Below are positions 47,723 through 58,750 of a DNA stretch of 64,000 bases, piece by piece. The notes beneath the pieces were generated by a model. It did no database searches, had not been told where the DNA came from, and saw nothing but the letters and a program-made list of their open reading frames with translations. Numbering within the stretch: the stretch's first letter is position 1; each line of letters starts with the position of its first letter. Position numbers and translations under genes: made by a program. This DNA is from an uncultured Bacilli bacterium. GTDB lineage: Bacteria > Bacillota_I > Bacilli_A > RFN20 > CAG-826. The stretch lies in the NCBI GenBank assembly GCA_905236715.1, contig CAJOMQ010000002.1:1-64000 (forward strand). The letters run 5' to 3'.

Positions 47723-49774
47723 TTATTGACTGATTTTATTTTCCTTAATGACTTTGTCTTTTAAGAATTCGGGAACTTCTTCATAATCGACAAATTCTCT
47801 GTTAAAGAAGCCAGAAGCTTGGGTCAATGATTTTAATTGAGTGGCATAATCAATGATTTCCGCTTCAGGAATGAGAGCTTCGATTTCTTGACCATGTTCT
47901 CTTTCTTCGATGTTTTGAATACGAGCACGTCTAGTATTTAAATCACTTAAGACATCACCAGTATATTTACTTTCCACATTCACCTTAATGCGCATAATGG
48001 GCTCTAAGATGATGGGGTTACATCTCGCATAAGCATCTTTAAAGGCTAAGATACCCGCCATTTTGAAAGCTTGTTCATTACTATCGACGGGGTGATATTT
48101 ACCATCAACTAAAACACCTTTCACACCGATAACAGGGAAACCGGCTAATAAGCCAGAATTGAGGGCTTCAAAGAAACCTTTTTCCACGGCAGGAAAATAG
48201 TTCTTTGGAACGGCACCACCGAATACTTCTTCGGCAAAGACATTTTCTTCGGATGGTTCAAAACGCATTTTGACCACGCCATAGAAACCACTACCACCAG
48301 ATTGTTTGACATAACGGCCATCACCTTCGGCGGTCTTTTTAATGGATTCACGATAGACAATTTTCATTTGTTCGGTAGTCACTACGATTTTATAGACGGT
48401 TTTTAATTTGTCGATGACAAATTGGATGTGCGATTGAGAAACACCACCTAATAATAATTGTTTGGTTTCAATGTTACGTTTGACTTCCACACATGGATCT
48501 TCTAATTGGATTTTCGCTAAAGCGGGACCCATTTTCGCTTCATCATTTTTATTGGCCATGACAATGGCTTTAAAAATAACCGCGGTTGGATAATGGACTG
48601 GTTTATATACACAAGTGGCTTTGGGGTTAGATAATGTATCACCAGATTTCACTTTTTCTAAACGTGTAACTGCGGCAATATCACCAGCATGGACTTCGGT
48701 AATGGTATTAAGAGTTTTACCACACATTGAATAGAGCATGGAAATTCTTTGGGTACTACCATTGACAAAGACATCATCACCAGCGCGTAAGACACCAGAA
48801 TTCACTTTAATTAAATTAATCGTGCCAGAATATGGATCAACGATGGTCTTAAAGACATAAGCTGAGAATGGTTCATCATCATTAGTGTCACGGGTGATGG
48901 GATTACCTAAATCATCAGTAGCTTCAAATGGTTTTAAATCCGCGGGGCTTGGTAAATAATCAACCAGCATTTCTAATAAGACTTCCACACCGATATTTTT
49001 GGTGATAGAGCCCACTAAAACGGGAACAATTTCACCAGATAATACTTCTTTTCTTAAAGCATCTTTAATTTCTTCTTTGGTGAATTCTTCACCCATAAAG
49101 AATTTTTCCAATAAAGCATCATCGGCTTTCGCCACTTCTTCCATTAAAGCGTTGTGTAATTCATCCGCTTTCGCTTTTTTATCAGGATAGACTTCCGCTT
49201 CTACCATCTTTTTGCCATCAAATTTATAGGCTTTGCAATCAACTAAATTGACAAATCCATCAAAGCCAGCATCATGACCTAATGGGAAACAGAATGGGAT
49301 GGCTTGTTTACCTAATTGGGCGTGAATATCATCTAATACTTCGTCAAATTTGACATTTTCTTTATCCATCTTATTTAAGAAGATGAATGTGGGAACACCT
49401 CTTCTTCTTAAATTATTCCAGTGTTTGACAGTACCGACTTGGACACCGACAGAAGCATCTAATAATAAGACCGCACCTTTAACAATACGTGTGGCACCCA
49501 TATATTCGGAAATAAAGTCATCATTTCCCGGAACATCGATGAGGTTGATTTTATATCCATTTCTTTCAATGGGGATAATCGCGGTTTGAATAGAAGCACC
49601 ACGGGCTTTTTCCGCATCGGTATAATCGGATAAAGTATTTTTCTTTTCGACTTCTCCTTTATTAGGAATAAGTCCTGAAATAAAGGCTAAAGATTCCACC
49701 ATACTGGTTTTACCAGAAGATTGGTGACCTAATAAAACAACGTTTCTAATTTTTGTAGCATCATAATTTGCCAT
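47723..49774 (-). CDS. Elongation factor G-like GTPase
   Basis: GHQSSGKTS, DVPGNDDF, NKMD plus EF-G domains II-V. Confidence 0.9.
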   Translation of the reverse strand: MANYDATKIRNVVLLGHQSSGKTSMVESLAFISGLIPNKGEVEKKNTLSDYTDAEKARGASIQTAIIPIERNGYKINLIDVPGNDDFISEYMGATRIVKGAVLLLDASVGVQVGTVKHWNNLRRRGVPTFIFLNKMDKENVKFDEVLDDIHAQLGKQAIPFCFPLGHDAGFDGFVNLVDCKAYKFDGKKMVEAEVYPDKKAKADELHNALMEEVAKADDALLEKFFMGEEFTKEEIKDALRKEVLSGEIVPVLVGSITKNIGVEVLLEMLVDYLPSPADLKPFEATDDLGNPITRDTNDDEPFSAYVFKTIVDPYSGTINLIKVNSGVLRAGDDVFVNGSTQRISMLYSMCGKTLNTITEVHAGDIAAVTRLEKVKSGDTLSNPKATCVYKPVHYPTAVIFKAIVMANKNDEAKMGPALAKIQLEDPCVEVKRNIETKQLLLGGVSQSHIQFVIDKLKTVYKIVVTTEQMKIVYRESIKKTAEGDGRYVKQSGGSGFYGVVKMRFEPSEENVFAEEVFGGAVPKNYFPAVEKGFFEALNSGLLAGFPVIGVKGVLVDGKYHPVDSNEQAFKMAGILAFKDAYARCNPIILEPIMRIKVNVESKYTGDVLSDLNTRRARIQNIEEREHGQEIEALIPEAEIIDYATQLKSLTQASGFFNREFVDYEEVPEFLKDKVIKENKISQ

Positions 49775-49805
49775 AATTTATTCTCCTTAATTATTGTTAT
49801 TTGTT

Positions 49806-50843
49806 TTATGTACGGAAATATTTTGAATAACGGCCTTTGGTAATCAGTTGAATACGGCCATCTTTTAATAAACGGGCTAAAGATTTTTCAATCGTCGCTT
49901 TGGAAGTGCTATATAAGACATTATTAACCACACTTTTACCAATCGGTGTGGAGCTATCCATGACAATTTTATAGACTTTTTCGTCGATATCGGCATCCAT
50001 ATTATTAATTTCCATAATATAATCCAATTTGCGATAAGCTTCTAAAATTCTCTTTAAGACGAAAGTCACAAAGGCGGTGTAATTATTTTCATTATCCGCC
50101 CAGCCCTTGGAAGAGGCTTCAAAAGCATCGATATATTCGTTGATGTGTTGTCTCATCAAATATGGAATCGCGAAATAATTATCGATATCATAACCAAATT
50201 TCTTTAATAAGAAATCAAGAATTAAACGTGAGACACGACCATTCCCATGGTTATAGGGGTGAATGCACATGAAATCGAGCATAAATGCCGCGATAAGAAT
50301 GAGTTTATTACATTCTTCATCTTGTGCACATTGATTGAATTGATAAATTAAATTTTCTAATAAAGGCAAAACTTCTTCGGGAGCCGCGGACACAAAAATT
50401 GTACGGAATGTGCCGTCGGGTCTAGCTTCTTGAATATAGTTTTGTGAATCTTTAAATTGTCCACCAAATTCCGGATTGTAATCGCGGTAAATGTAATAAT
50501 GAAGAGTGGAAATAAAACTACGATCAAATGGTTGATATTTATACACTTCATCGATTAAATCAAGAGCATTGTTATAACCACGAATCATATATTCTTGGAG
50601 GGTTTCCGCTGGTTCTTCACGATTGAAAATAGCCTCTAATCGACTTTCATCGGCATAAACAGAGCCGATAGCGTTAGATGCTAAAACATGTGATTGGCGG
50701 GCAATCTCTTTCAATTGATCCACTTTTTTCATTTTTTCAATGCCAAAGGTCTTACCCTTGTACATTTCAATGTAATTGAGCAAAGAAATAATGCTTGGCG
50801 TGGACATAGCCAAAACAGTTCCTTTTAAGTCAAACATTTTCAT
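49806..50843 (-). CDS. Fic family protein
   Basis: HPYNHGNGRVSRLILDFLL. Confidence 0.93.
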   Translation of the reverse strand: MKMFDLKGTVLAMSTPSIISLLNYIEMYKGKTFGIEKMKKVDQLKEIARQSHVLASNAIGSVYADESRLEAIFNREEPAETLQEYMIRGYNNALDLIDEVYKYQPFDRSFISTLHYYIYRDYNPEFGGQFKDSQNYIQEARPDGTFRTIFVSAAPEEVLPLLENLIYQFNQCAQDEECNKLILIAAFMLDFMCIHPYNHGNGRVSRLILDFLLKKFGYDIDNYFAIPYLMRQHINEYIDAFEASSKGWADNENNYTAFVTFVLKRILEAYRKLDYIMEINNMDADIDEKVYKIVMDSSTPIGKSVVNNVLYSTSKATIEKSLARLLKDGRIQLITKGRYSKYFRT

Positions 50844-51043
50844 AAAGTATGAACCTCACTGAGTATATTATCTAGCAAAGGAAATATCATTGCAACTTAA
50901 TTCGGTATTTTTTTAATTTTTTTACCGAGTTATTTTTCTAAAGCGTGATAATTACCGAAATAATTACCTATTTTTTAAATATTTATAAGGAATAATATGT
51001 TTTTCTTGTTTTTAAATAACGGTAATTGCACTATAAAAGAAAT

Positions 51044-51568
51044 ATGGATAAAGATGAATTAAGAAAAATAATCCTCCAGGAAAGAAAGAATATTGAAGAT
51101 AAAGAGAATAAAGATGCTTACATCTGTCAAAAGATTATTTCTTCCATTCATTTTATGAATAGTAAAACGATTGCTTTTTATATGGCAAAAGATGGGGAAG
51201 CTGATATCATCACTGCAACTATAGAGGCCTGGAAATCAGGAAAAACCGTGGTTTTACCAAAAATTATCAATAACGAATTAAATTTTGTACTCTATCAACA
51301 AGGAGATACCTTATTAAGAGGGAAATTCAATATCTTGGAGCCAAAAGAAAATATCATTGTTCCTCCCGGAGATATCGATTTATTTATTATTCCTGGTCTG
51401 GCCTTTGATGAAAAATATCATCGCTTAGGGTATGGAAAAGGTTATTACGATCGATATTTAAAAAATGTTAATGCTTATAAAATTGGTGTTTGCTATAAAA
51501 AATTTCTTTTTAAAGAAATACCCTATAATCAAAACGATGTATTAATGGATGAAATATTAACAGAATAA
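51044..51568 (+). CDS. 5-formyltetrahydrofolate cyclo-ligase
   Basis: IIPGLAFDEKYHRLGYGKGYYDRYL. Confidence 0.93.
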   Translation: MDKDELRKIILQERKNIEDKENKDAYICQKIISSIHFMNSKTIAFYMAKDGEADIITATIEAWKSGKTVVLPKIINNELNFVLYQQGDTLLRGKFNILEPKENIIVPPGDIDLFIIPGLAFDEKYHRLGYGKGYYDRYLKNVNAYKIGVCYKKFLFKEIPYNQNDVLMDEILTE

Positions 51569-51597
51569 AAAAGACTAGTTTTACCTAGTCTATTCCA

Positions 51598-51822
51598 CTA
51601 CTTTTGGATTTTGCCTTTGTTTTTGCCTTTAGAAGCGTGAACAAGAACGGTTCTTCCGGTGGATTCCGCTTTATCATTCACCCAAGCTTCAGCTTCCGCT
51701 TTGGTGGCGAATAATTTAATAACTTTATCACTGCCCGCTAAGAAGACTTGCCATTTGCCATCTTCTTTTCTTTTGCTCACGTGATAAGCTGCGTTCGCGG
51801 CTGGTCCTTTTTTCTCTGCCAT
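51598..51822 (-). CDS. DUF2188 domain protein
   Basis: AYHVSKRKEDGKWQVFLAGSDKVIKLFATKAEAEAW. Confidence 0.85.
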   Translation of the reverse strand: MAEKKGPAANAAYHVSKRKEDGKWQVFLAGSDKVIKLFATKAEAEAWVNDKAESTGRTVLVHASKGKNKGKIQK

Positions 51823-51951
51823 ATTAAAACTCTCCTATTTGTTTATTATTTTATAACAATAATCACAAAAATAAATACTTTTTCTTTCTATAATTAAAAA
51901 TATTTTTCCATATAAAAAGACCCATTAAGGGTCTTATATATTTAATATGTT

Positions 51952-54900
51952 TTAAGATGCGGGGGAAATATAGCAGGAATAAGTGTGATTAGAATAAACT
52001 TTGTAATAAATGTCATAATTACCAGTTTTTACGACTTCGACATTATTACCGCCATATCCATCACTAACTAATTTCATATCACCATTAGCGAGGCCACCAG
52101 CGCTAGTTTCCCAACCGCTACTAATCCAGTCGGTGCCATTAGTTAATTTCCAGACATCACCTTTAGTGAAATGAACGTTTGTCACATAATATTCGGTGCC
52201 GTCACCACTATAGGCGCTATTGACGGACATAGCAACGCCAGAAGAAGTTGTCCAAGCACTACCACTAACGAATGATCCTTCACCAACAATATACCAAATA
52301 TCACTGCTAATCGGGGCATCACCACCAGTTGTGCCACCAAATTGCGCGACAATATTGCCGTTATTATCCACTAAAACAGCGCTACGAGCACCAATCTTAC
52401 TAATTTTTTCGTTATAAACATTCAATTCAGTATTGCCAAAATTGACATAGAAACGATAAGTTGTGGAGCCTAATGTACGATAAATCACCGCCGCATTATG
52501 ACCAGTTTCACTACCAGCTTCAATAGGGAGAACTTGATAATTACCTCTAATTAAAGCGGGGGTTGTGGATTTGATTTTGGCGAATGCGGAGATATTTTTA
52601 TAATGCGAACCTTCAGTAGCGGTTTGTTCAGAGGCGGATTTCACCACATTTGTGCTATTGATATCATCCCAAGAGACACTTGTGCCACTACCAGTGATTG
52701 AATAACCAGTTGTCATAGAACCATCACCGACTTGTCCATCCGCGGTCCATTTCATTGGTTGACGATAAACCAAATCAGCATAGCCGTCAGTCGCGGTTTT
52801 GCCTTGTAAATTACCAGTCATACCTAATTCATCACCATAATAAATCCAAGTACAACCAGGTAACATTAATTCGGTTAATTCCACTAAAGTGGACATCGTG
52901 TCTAATGTTTCATAATTAGAAGAAGTAACTTCGCCTTGGGCTTCTAAGCCATTAAGAGACCAAGTATTACCAGCAATACGGTTAATACATCTAGCAATAT
53001 CATGGTTAGAAGTAAAGGCACCATTAATCATTGAATAGCCAGAACTAGAGGCACCAGTACCACTAGTACGATATTTGTTGTTGGTGTTTAAAACACCACG
53101 TAATGTCCAATTATCGCCATATTTAATGCTGCTACTAGAGCCAGATAAATCAGTATCAGAAGAAGCACTATATGGTGTGAGGCCACCTTCCCAGTTGATA
53201 TCTTTATTAAGAGAACCATCAACGCCTAAATAGGAACATAATAATCCCCAATATCCACTCGTGGAATCGCCACCACTATAGCCGTGCCAGGCACGAGAAG
53301 CGATAGAAGTTAAATTGAAATAAGAATAAAAATCAAATAAAGAATCAAATCCTTCATAATATGGAGCAACGTGATAGGCGTGACCATCGAAATTCTCACC
53401 CACAATAAAGGCGTTAGGATAATCTTGCTTGATGGAATAATTTAATTCTTTCCAGAAATTCAAATTTTTCGTTAAATCGGAAGAATAATCACCACTAGCG
53501 GAAACATCGGAAATAACTGTATCTGTGGAGGCTACATCAATTTCATCTTTTAAGAAGATGTGTTTAACAGCGTCCATTCTGAAGCCATCAACACCAAATT
53601 CTAACCAGTTCTTCGCCATGAGTTCGACAGCAGTTCTGGTACCGACATAGGCATAATTTAATTCAGGCATTGAAGAACCAAATTTCGCGTAATAACTATA
53701 AACATGGTCGCCATATGGATACCAATATTTCGTTTCATTAATATCGGTGGCTTGTGTTTGATTATTACCCCATTGATAATAACCACGGTAATTTTCTTCT
53801 AATTGGGCAGAAGAAATGAACCAGTTATTAGAGGTAGAAGTATGATTAAGCACTAAATCCATGATAACCGCCATATGTTTTTCATGAGCGGCATCAATTA
53901 AAGATTTATAATCCGCTTTGGCGGTTTTACTATTGACCTTGCCTTCCTTAATAGCAGCAGGAGAAACACTACTACCGAATTTAGGATCAACAGCAAGATA
54001 ATCGGAAATATCATATCCATGATATGAATCGGATAATTGAATTGGTGTGAGCCATAAGACATTAACACCTAATTCTTGTAAATAATCTAATTTTTGTTCA
54101 ATGCCGTAGATATCACCAAAGCCATCACCATCGCTATCAGCGAAAGAAGACACCATGATTTGATAACCGACACCAGCACCATTAGTTAAGATATCTCCAC
54201 CAGTTAAAAATTCAGGAGAAGTGGCTTGCACTGGTTTATCGTTCCAATCCGCATTGTTGTAATCATTTTTACCATATGTCACATTAGTGCCGTCATCATT
54301 GATAAATGGATCAACAATATCACCATTAACAGGAGGTGTTTTTGTCGGTTTTTGTCCATGGTCTTGTAAAAGGAAGACATGGTAAGAAGTCGTATTATCT
54401 TTATTCTTTAAAGAATAATCTTCTAAAGAAATATAAATATTGGAACTATCATTTTTCCAGAATCCGGAAGAAGAAGTACGGGATGCTGATTGAACAATTT
54501 GAATGCCAACTTCACTATCTAATGTAGTTTTTGCTTCATCAGCATAGAAATTAGTGGCTTTTCCACCCATGGTCTTGCTGCTAGCGTTCCAACCACCATC
54601 GTAATCTTTGGTTAAATCAATATCAGCGCAGACATAATTTAAATTATCAATTGTGGCGTTTCCAGTCGCACTCATGCGATCTGCGGAAGAAGTTCTTCCT
54701 TGCCAATCAAAACGATAACCTTCCCCTTCTTTGGGTTTATAAGGCCATGCCCAAACATCCCATTGGTCATAATAAGCATTAGAGGGATTAAAGCCAAGAT
54801 AATGGACATATAAATGGTCTTTGACGGAAGTTTTGGCTAATTCTTCCATATATTCTCTTACTTCATCCGCATCATAGGTGGACGTAGAGGAAGAACTGCT

Positions 54901-55011
54901 GTTATTGGAACTTTGGGAAGAATTTTCACCACTACTGGAGGCAGGTGTTCTAGCACAACCAATAAGCAAAAAAGCACTACTCAGCAAAGCAAATAAAGTC
55001 GATTTTTTCAT
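51952..55011 (-). CDS. Secreted GH13 alpha-amylase lipoprotein with C-terminal carbohydrate-binding-like region
   Basis: Lipobox LIGC; DLVLNHTS; GFRMDAVKHIF; SNHDIARC. Confidence 0.92.
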   Translation of the reverse strand: MKKSTLFALLSSAFLLIGCARTPASSSGENSSQSSNNSSSSSTSTYDADEVREYMEELAKTSVKDHLYVHYLGFNPSNAYYDQWDVWAWPYKPKEGEGYRFDWQGRTSSADRMSATGNATIDNLNYVCADIDLTKDYDGGWNASSKTMGGKATNFYADEAKTTLDSEVGIQIVQSASRTSSSGFWKNDSSNIYISLEDYSLKNKDNTTSYHVFLLQDHGQKPTKTPPVNGDIVDPFINDDGTNVTYGKNDYNNADWNDKPVQATSPEFLTGGDILTNGAGVGYQIMVSSFADSDGDGFGDIYGIEQKLDYLQELGVNVLWLTPIQLSDSYHGYDISDYLAVDPKFGSSVSPAAIKEGKVNSKTAKADYKSLIDAAHEKHMAVIMDLVLNHTSTSNNWFISSAQLEENYRGYYQWGNNQTQATDINETKYWYPYGDHVYSYYAKFGSSMPELNYAYVGTRTAVELMAKNWLEFGVDGFRMDAVKHIFLKDEIDVASTDTVISDVSASGDYSSDLTKNLNFWKELNYSIKQDYPNAFIVGENFDGHAYHVAPYYEGFDSLFDFYSYFNLTSIASRAWHGYSGGDSTSGYWGLLCSYLGVDGSLNKDINWEGGLTPYSASSDTDLSGSSSSIKYGDNWTLRGVLNTNNKYRTSGTGASSSGYSMINGAFTSNHDIARCINRIAGNTWSLNGLEAQGEVTSSNYETLDTMSTLVELTELMLPGCTWIYYGDELGMTGNLQGKTATDGYADLVYRQPMKWTADGQVGDGSMTTGYSITGSGTSVSWDDINSTNVVKSASEQTATEGSHYKNISAFAKIKSTTPALIRGNYQVLPIEAGSETGHNAAVIYRTLGSTTYRFYVNFGNTELNVYNEKISKIGARSAVLVDNNGNIVAQFGGTTGGDAPISSDIWYIVGEGSFVSGSAWTTSSGVAMSVNSAYSGDGTEYYVTNVHFTKGDVWKLTNGTDWISSGWETSAGGLANGDMKLVSDGYGGNNVEVVKTGNYDIYYKVYSNHTYSCYISPAS

Positions 55012-55210
55012 AAATCTTCTCCTCGCTAGAAAAAGACATTAATAACTAATAGCCTTTTCTATTTTTTGTCAATCTTCTTAATTATAAATTAATAAAGAAA
55101 AAATCCATAGTTTTTTTGTTTGTGGAAAGAAATTATTTCCTGAATTGCACTAATTTTCTATCACAATATAAAATTTGTGATAAAATGCTAGCGGAAAAGG
55201 AAGTAACATT

Positions 55211-56437
55211 ATGTCAACATTTCAAACTGTTCCTATTACCTTAATTACTGGATATTTAGGAAGTGGTAAAACCACTTTAATCAATCATATTTTAAAAAAT
55301 AGCAAAGGCCACAAGATGGCAGTTATCGTTAATGATATTGGTGAAGTGAATATCGACGCCGATTTAATTCAAGCGGGTGGTATCGTCAATTCCAAAGATG
55401 ATAATTTAGTCGCCTTATCTAATGGTTGTATTTGCTGTACATTAAAGAAAGATTTAATTAACCAATTAGCGGAATTAGTCAATTCTGGTAAATTTGATCA
55501 CATTTTAATTGAAGCATCCGGCATTTGTGAGCCTGTTCCTATCGCGCAAACTATTACCTATATGCAAGATGAATTCAAAAAACAAAAATTACCAGAATTT
55601 TATAAATTGGATGCGATTATTTCCGTCACCGATGCTTTACGTTTAAAAGATGAATTTGGCTGTGGGGAATCCCTAGAAAAAGCTCACCGTGGAGAAGAAG
55701 ATTTGGAAAATCTTGTTATCCAACAAATTGAATTTTGCGATATCGTCTTATTAAATAAGGCTAGTGAATTGACAAAAGAAGAATTAAAACGAGTGAAAAT
55801 GACCGTGAAAGCCATTCAAGAAACCGCGAAAATTGTGGAAACGGATTATTGTCAAATTGATGTGGATGAATTATTAGATACTAACCTATTTGATTTTGAA
55901 AAAGCTTCCACCAGTGCGGCGTGGGTCAGAGAATTTGAAGACTGGGACACCGATGTGGAAATTCACGAAGATGATGACGATGATGAAGAAGATGAACACG
56001 AGCATGAACATGAACATCACCATCATCACCATCATCACGAAGGTGTGGAAAATGAAGATGAAGGCACCGCTTTAGAATACGACATCAATACCTTTGTTTA
56101 TTATCGTCGTAAAGGTTTTGATGAAAAGAAATTTAACGAGTGGGTGGAAAATAATGATAAACACAGAATTATCCGCGCTAAAGGTATTTTGTATTTTGAA
56201 AATAAACCCGATTATGTCTATATTTATGAATCCGCTGGAAGACAAAAAACATTAGGTGTCCAAGGCAAATGGTATAGTGCGCAATTAAGCAAAAAGCAAC
56301 TACAAAAAATGGTTGAAAATGATGTCGGATTTGCCCATGACTGGGATGATAAATATCAAGATAAACTAATAAAATTAGTTTTCATCGGACAAAACCTCGA
56401 TGAAAAAGCCATTAGGCAAGAATTAGATAGAATTTAA
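55211..56437 (+). CDS. CobW/COG0523 family GTPase with His-rich segment
   Basis: ITGYLGSGKTTLINH; NGCICCTLKKDL; HEHEHEHHHHHHHH. Confidence 0.93.
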   Translation: MSTFQTVPITLITGYLGSGKTTLINHILKNSKGHKMAVIVNDIGEVNIDADLIQAGGIVNSKDDNLVALSNGCICCTLKKDLINQLAELVNSGKFDHILIEASGICEPVPIAQTITYMQDEFKKQKLPEFYKLDAIISVTDALRLKDEFGCGESLEKAHRGEEDLENLVIQQIEFCDIVLLNKASELTKEELKRVKMTVKAIQETAKIVETDYCQIDVDELLDTNLFDFEKASTSAAWVREFEDWDTDVEIHEDDDDDEEDEHEHEHEHHHHHHHHEGVENEDEGTALEYDINTFVYYRRKGFDEKKFNEWVENNDKHRIIRAKGILYFENKPDYVYIYESAGRQKTLGVQGKWYSAQLSKKQLQKMVENDVGFAHDWDDKYQDKLIKLVFIGQNLDEKAIRQELDRI

Positions 56438-56494
56438 AAATTTTTATATATCACTTTTTCCTAATCGAAAATGATATTATTTCAATATAAAAAT

Positions 56495-57682
56495 ATGAAA
56501 GTATTATTCGTTATTAATGGATTCTACACCAAGGGAAATGGTTTAGCGGGATCGGCAAGAAGAACGGTGAAAAAATTAATCGAAGCGGGCATTGATGTCC
56601 GTGTTTTATCTGGCGCTAATCCTGACCCCACAGGTCCACAACCGGAATATTGTTTGGAAGATTTCCATATTCCGTTTTTTGATGTGTTAATTCAAAAGCA
56701 AGGTTATAGTTTTTCCAAAACCGATAAATTAATAATGGAAGCAGCGATTGCCTGGGCGGATATTGTCCACATGGAAGAGCCTTTTACGTTACAAATGGAA
56801 GCCTGCAAAATCGCTAATAGATTGAATAAGCCTATCACTGGCACCTATCACCTGCATCCGGAAAACTTATTTGCCTCCGTGGGCTTACAAAAAAGTCGTC
56901 TTTTTAACGATACGACCATGCGTTTATGGAAAAAATGGGTCTTTGATAAATGTTTAATCCTTCAATGCCCCACAGAAAACGTTAAAGAAAGATTAATGAG
57001 ATGGAAATTTAAATCCGAATTAAGAGTGATTTCTAATGGTTTAGTCATGGAAGAATTAATGACCAAAACGGATGAAGAAGCCGCGAAACAAATTTCTGAT
57101 GCTAAATATCGTATTATCACTATTGGGCGTTTCTCCAAAGAAAAAGACTTAAAAACGCTTTTGAATGCGATGAAATATTCCAAACACGCCAAAGATATCC
57201 GTTTAATTTTTGCGGGACGGGGTCCACAAAAAGAAAAATTAGAAAAAATGGCTAACCAATTAGTGGAAAAAGGCGTTCTTAAATATCCACCGATTTTTGG
57301 ATTTTATTCATTACAAGAACTGCAAAGAATTTCTTGCACGGTTGATCTATACATCCATTGTGCCTATATCGAAGTGGAAGGCTTATCTTGTATGGAAGCC
57401 ATTCAAGTTGGTATTGTTCCTATTATTGCCAAAGGTCAATATACCGCGACTAGTCAGTTCGCTCTTTCTAAACAAAGTGTATTTAATGCGAGAAGCCCCA
57501 TTGATTTGGCTAAAAAAATTGATTATTGGTTAGGACATGAGAAAAGAAGAAAAGAAGAAGCCAAAAAATATATTGGCTTAGGGAATAAATACAATATTGA
57601 ATATTCCATCGAGAAATTAATAGAGATGTTTGATGATGCGATAAAAAAGCATAACGAGCAACAAAAAACCACCAAGAAGTAA
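56495..57682 (+). CDS. Glycosyltransferase family 4 protein
   Basis: VISNGL; IITIGRFSKEKDLKTLL; EVEGLSCMEAIQVGIVPI. Confidence 0.88.
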   Translation: MKVLFVINGFYTKGNGLAGSARRTVKKLIEAGIDVRVLSGANPDPTGPQPEYCLEDFHIPFFDVLIQKQGYSFSKTDKLIMEAAIAWADIVHMEEPFTLQMEACKIANRLNKPITGTYHLHPENLFASVGLQKSRLFNDTTMRLWKKWVFDKCLILQCPTENVKERLMRWKFKSELRVISNGLVMEELMTKTDEEAAKQISDAKYRIITIGRFSKEKDLKTLLNAMKYSKHAKDIRLIFAGRGPQKEKLEKMANQLVEKGVLKYPPIFGFYSLQELQRISCTVDLYIHCAYIEVEGLSCMEAIQVGIVPIIAKGQYTATSQFALSKQSVFNARSPIDLAKKIDYWLGHEKRRKEEAKKYIGLGNKYNIEYSIEKLIEMFDDAIKKHNEQQKTTKK

Positions 57683-57702
57683 GAAACTTGGTGGTTTTAA
57701 TT
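57662..57702 (+). terminator. Terminator overlapping glycosyltransferase stop codon
   Basis: ACCACCAAG...CTTGGTGGT followed by TTTTAATTTCTTT. Confidence 0.65.
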
Positions 57703-57712
57703 TCTTTAGAAA

Positions 57713-58732
57713 TTATTTCTTTTCTTCGAGGTCTTTGGATAAACCTTTTTGTTCTTCGACGAAATTACGAGCGGCGTCTTTCACTTTTTCGCTCACCTTG
57801 CGGTCATTACCTTCATCATAAGAAACAGTGACTTGTGGGAAGGGGATATTGATGCCATTATCGTCAAATAAGATTTTGATTTCACGATTTAAATCACGTT
57901 GTACTTGATAAATATCTTCTTCTTTACATTTCGCTAAGAACAATAAGACAACTGCACTATCGGCTAATTCGCTGACACCTTTATAGAAAGGACCATCGAT
58001 AATCGCAGGGATTTTTTCTTTCATCTTACCGATATTATCCGCGATGATTTTTTCCACAAATTCAATACGTTCGCCATAAGAAATGCTCACATAGCAAACG
58101 GCCACCGAATATTCTTTGGTTTGGTTAATGATAGAACGAATATCACTATTATTAACGATTTTGATATTGCCACCCCAGTCAATTAATTTAGTGGTACGGA
58201 TACCAATGGAGACAACTTCACCTCTCCAACCATCGATGATGATAATATCACCAACTTGGAAATCGCTTTCAAAGACGATAAATAAGCCCGCTAAAATATC
58301 CGCGACAATCGCTTGTGAACCAAGGCCAATGATAAGAGTTAAGACACCAGCACTAGCCAGCATCATGGTCGTATTAGCGCCCCAAGCCGCGAGGATGAAG
58401 AAGAAGGCAATAATCGCGATTAACCATTTAATTAAATTGAGTAACAATTTAGAAATCGTAATAGCGCGTTTGGAATGGAAGGTAATTTTCGCTAATAATT
58501 TCAATAAATAATGGAATAAGATAGCAATTACCACTATTTCTACGGTTCGAATAAGTGCAGGAATAGCTCTACCAAATAAATATTGCACTACTTGGTTATC
58601 ACTAACAGTTTGCTTAAATACCGCACCATCACCAAATATTTGTTCGTTAAAAACAAAGGCGACGACTGTGCCAACGGTCAGTAGGCATAATATGACCCAC
58701 CAAATAATGTCATTTTTCGTGATTTTTTTCAT
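57713..58732 (-). CDS. MscS-type mechanosensitive ion channel
   Basis: GLGSQAIVADILAGLFIVFESDFQVGDII. Confidence 0.92.
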   Translation of the reverse strand: MKKITKNDIIWWVILCLLTVGTVVAFVFNEQIFGDGAVFKQTVSDNQVVQYLFGRAIPALIRTVEIVVIAILFHYLLKLLAKITFHSKRAITISKLLLNLIKWLIAIIAFFFILAAWGANTTMMLASAGVLTLIIGLGSQAIVADILAGLFIVFESDFQVGDIIIIDGWRGEVVSIGIRTTKLIDWGGNIKIVNNSDIRSIINQTKEYSVAVCYVSISYGERIEFVEKIIADNIGKMKEKIPAIIDGPFYKGVSELADSAVVLLFLAKCKEEDIYQVQRDLNREIKILFDDNGINIPFPQVTVSYDEGNDRKVSEKVKDAARNFVEEQKGLSKDLEEKK

Positions 58733-58750
58733 TGTGAATTCCTCCTTGAA

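Noticed and set aside
55980-56050. Repetitive GATGAT/CATCAC DNA as possible CRISPR or tandem array
   Set aside because: In-frame Asp/Glu/His codon run within the CobW CDS; no spacer structure.
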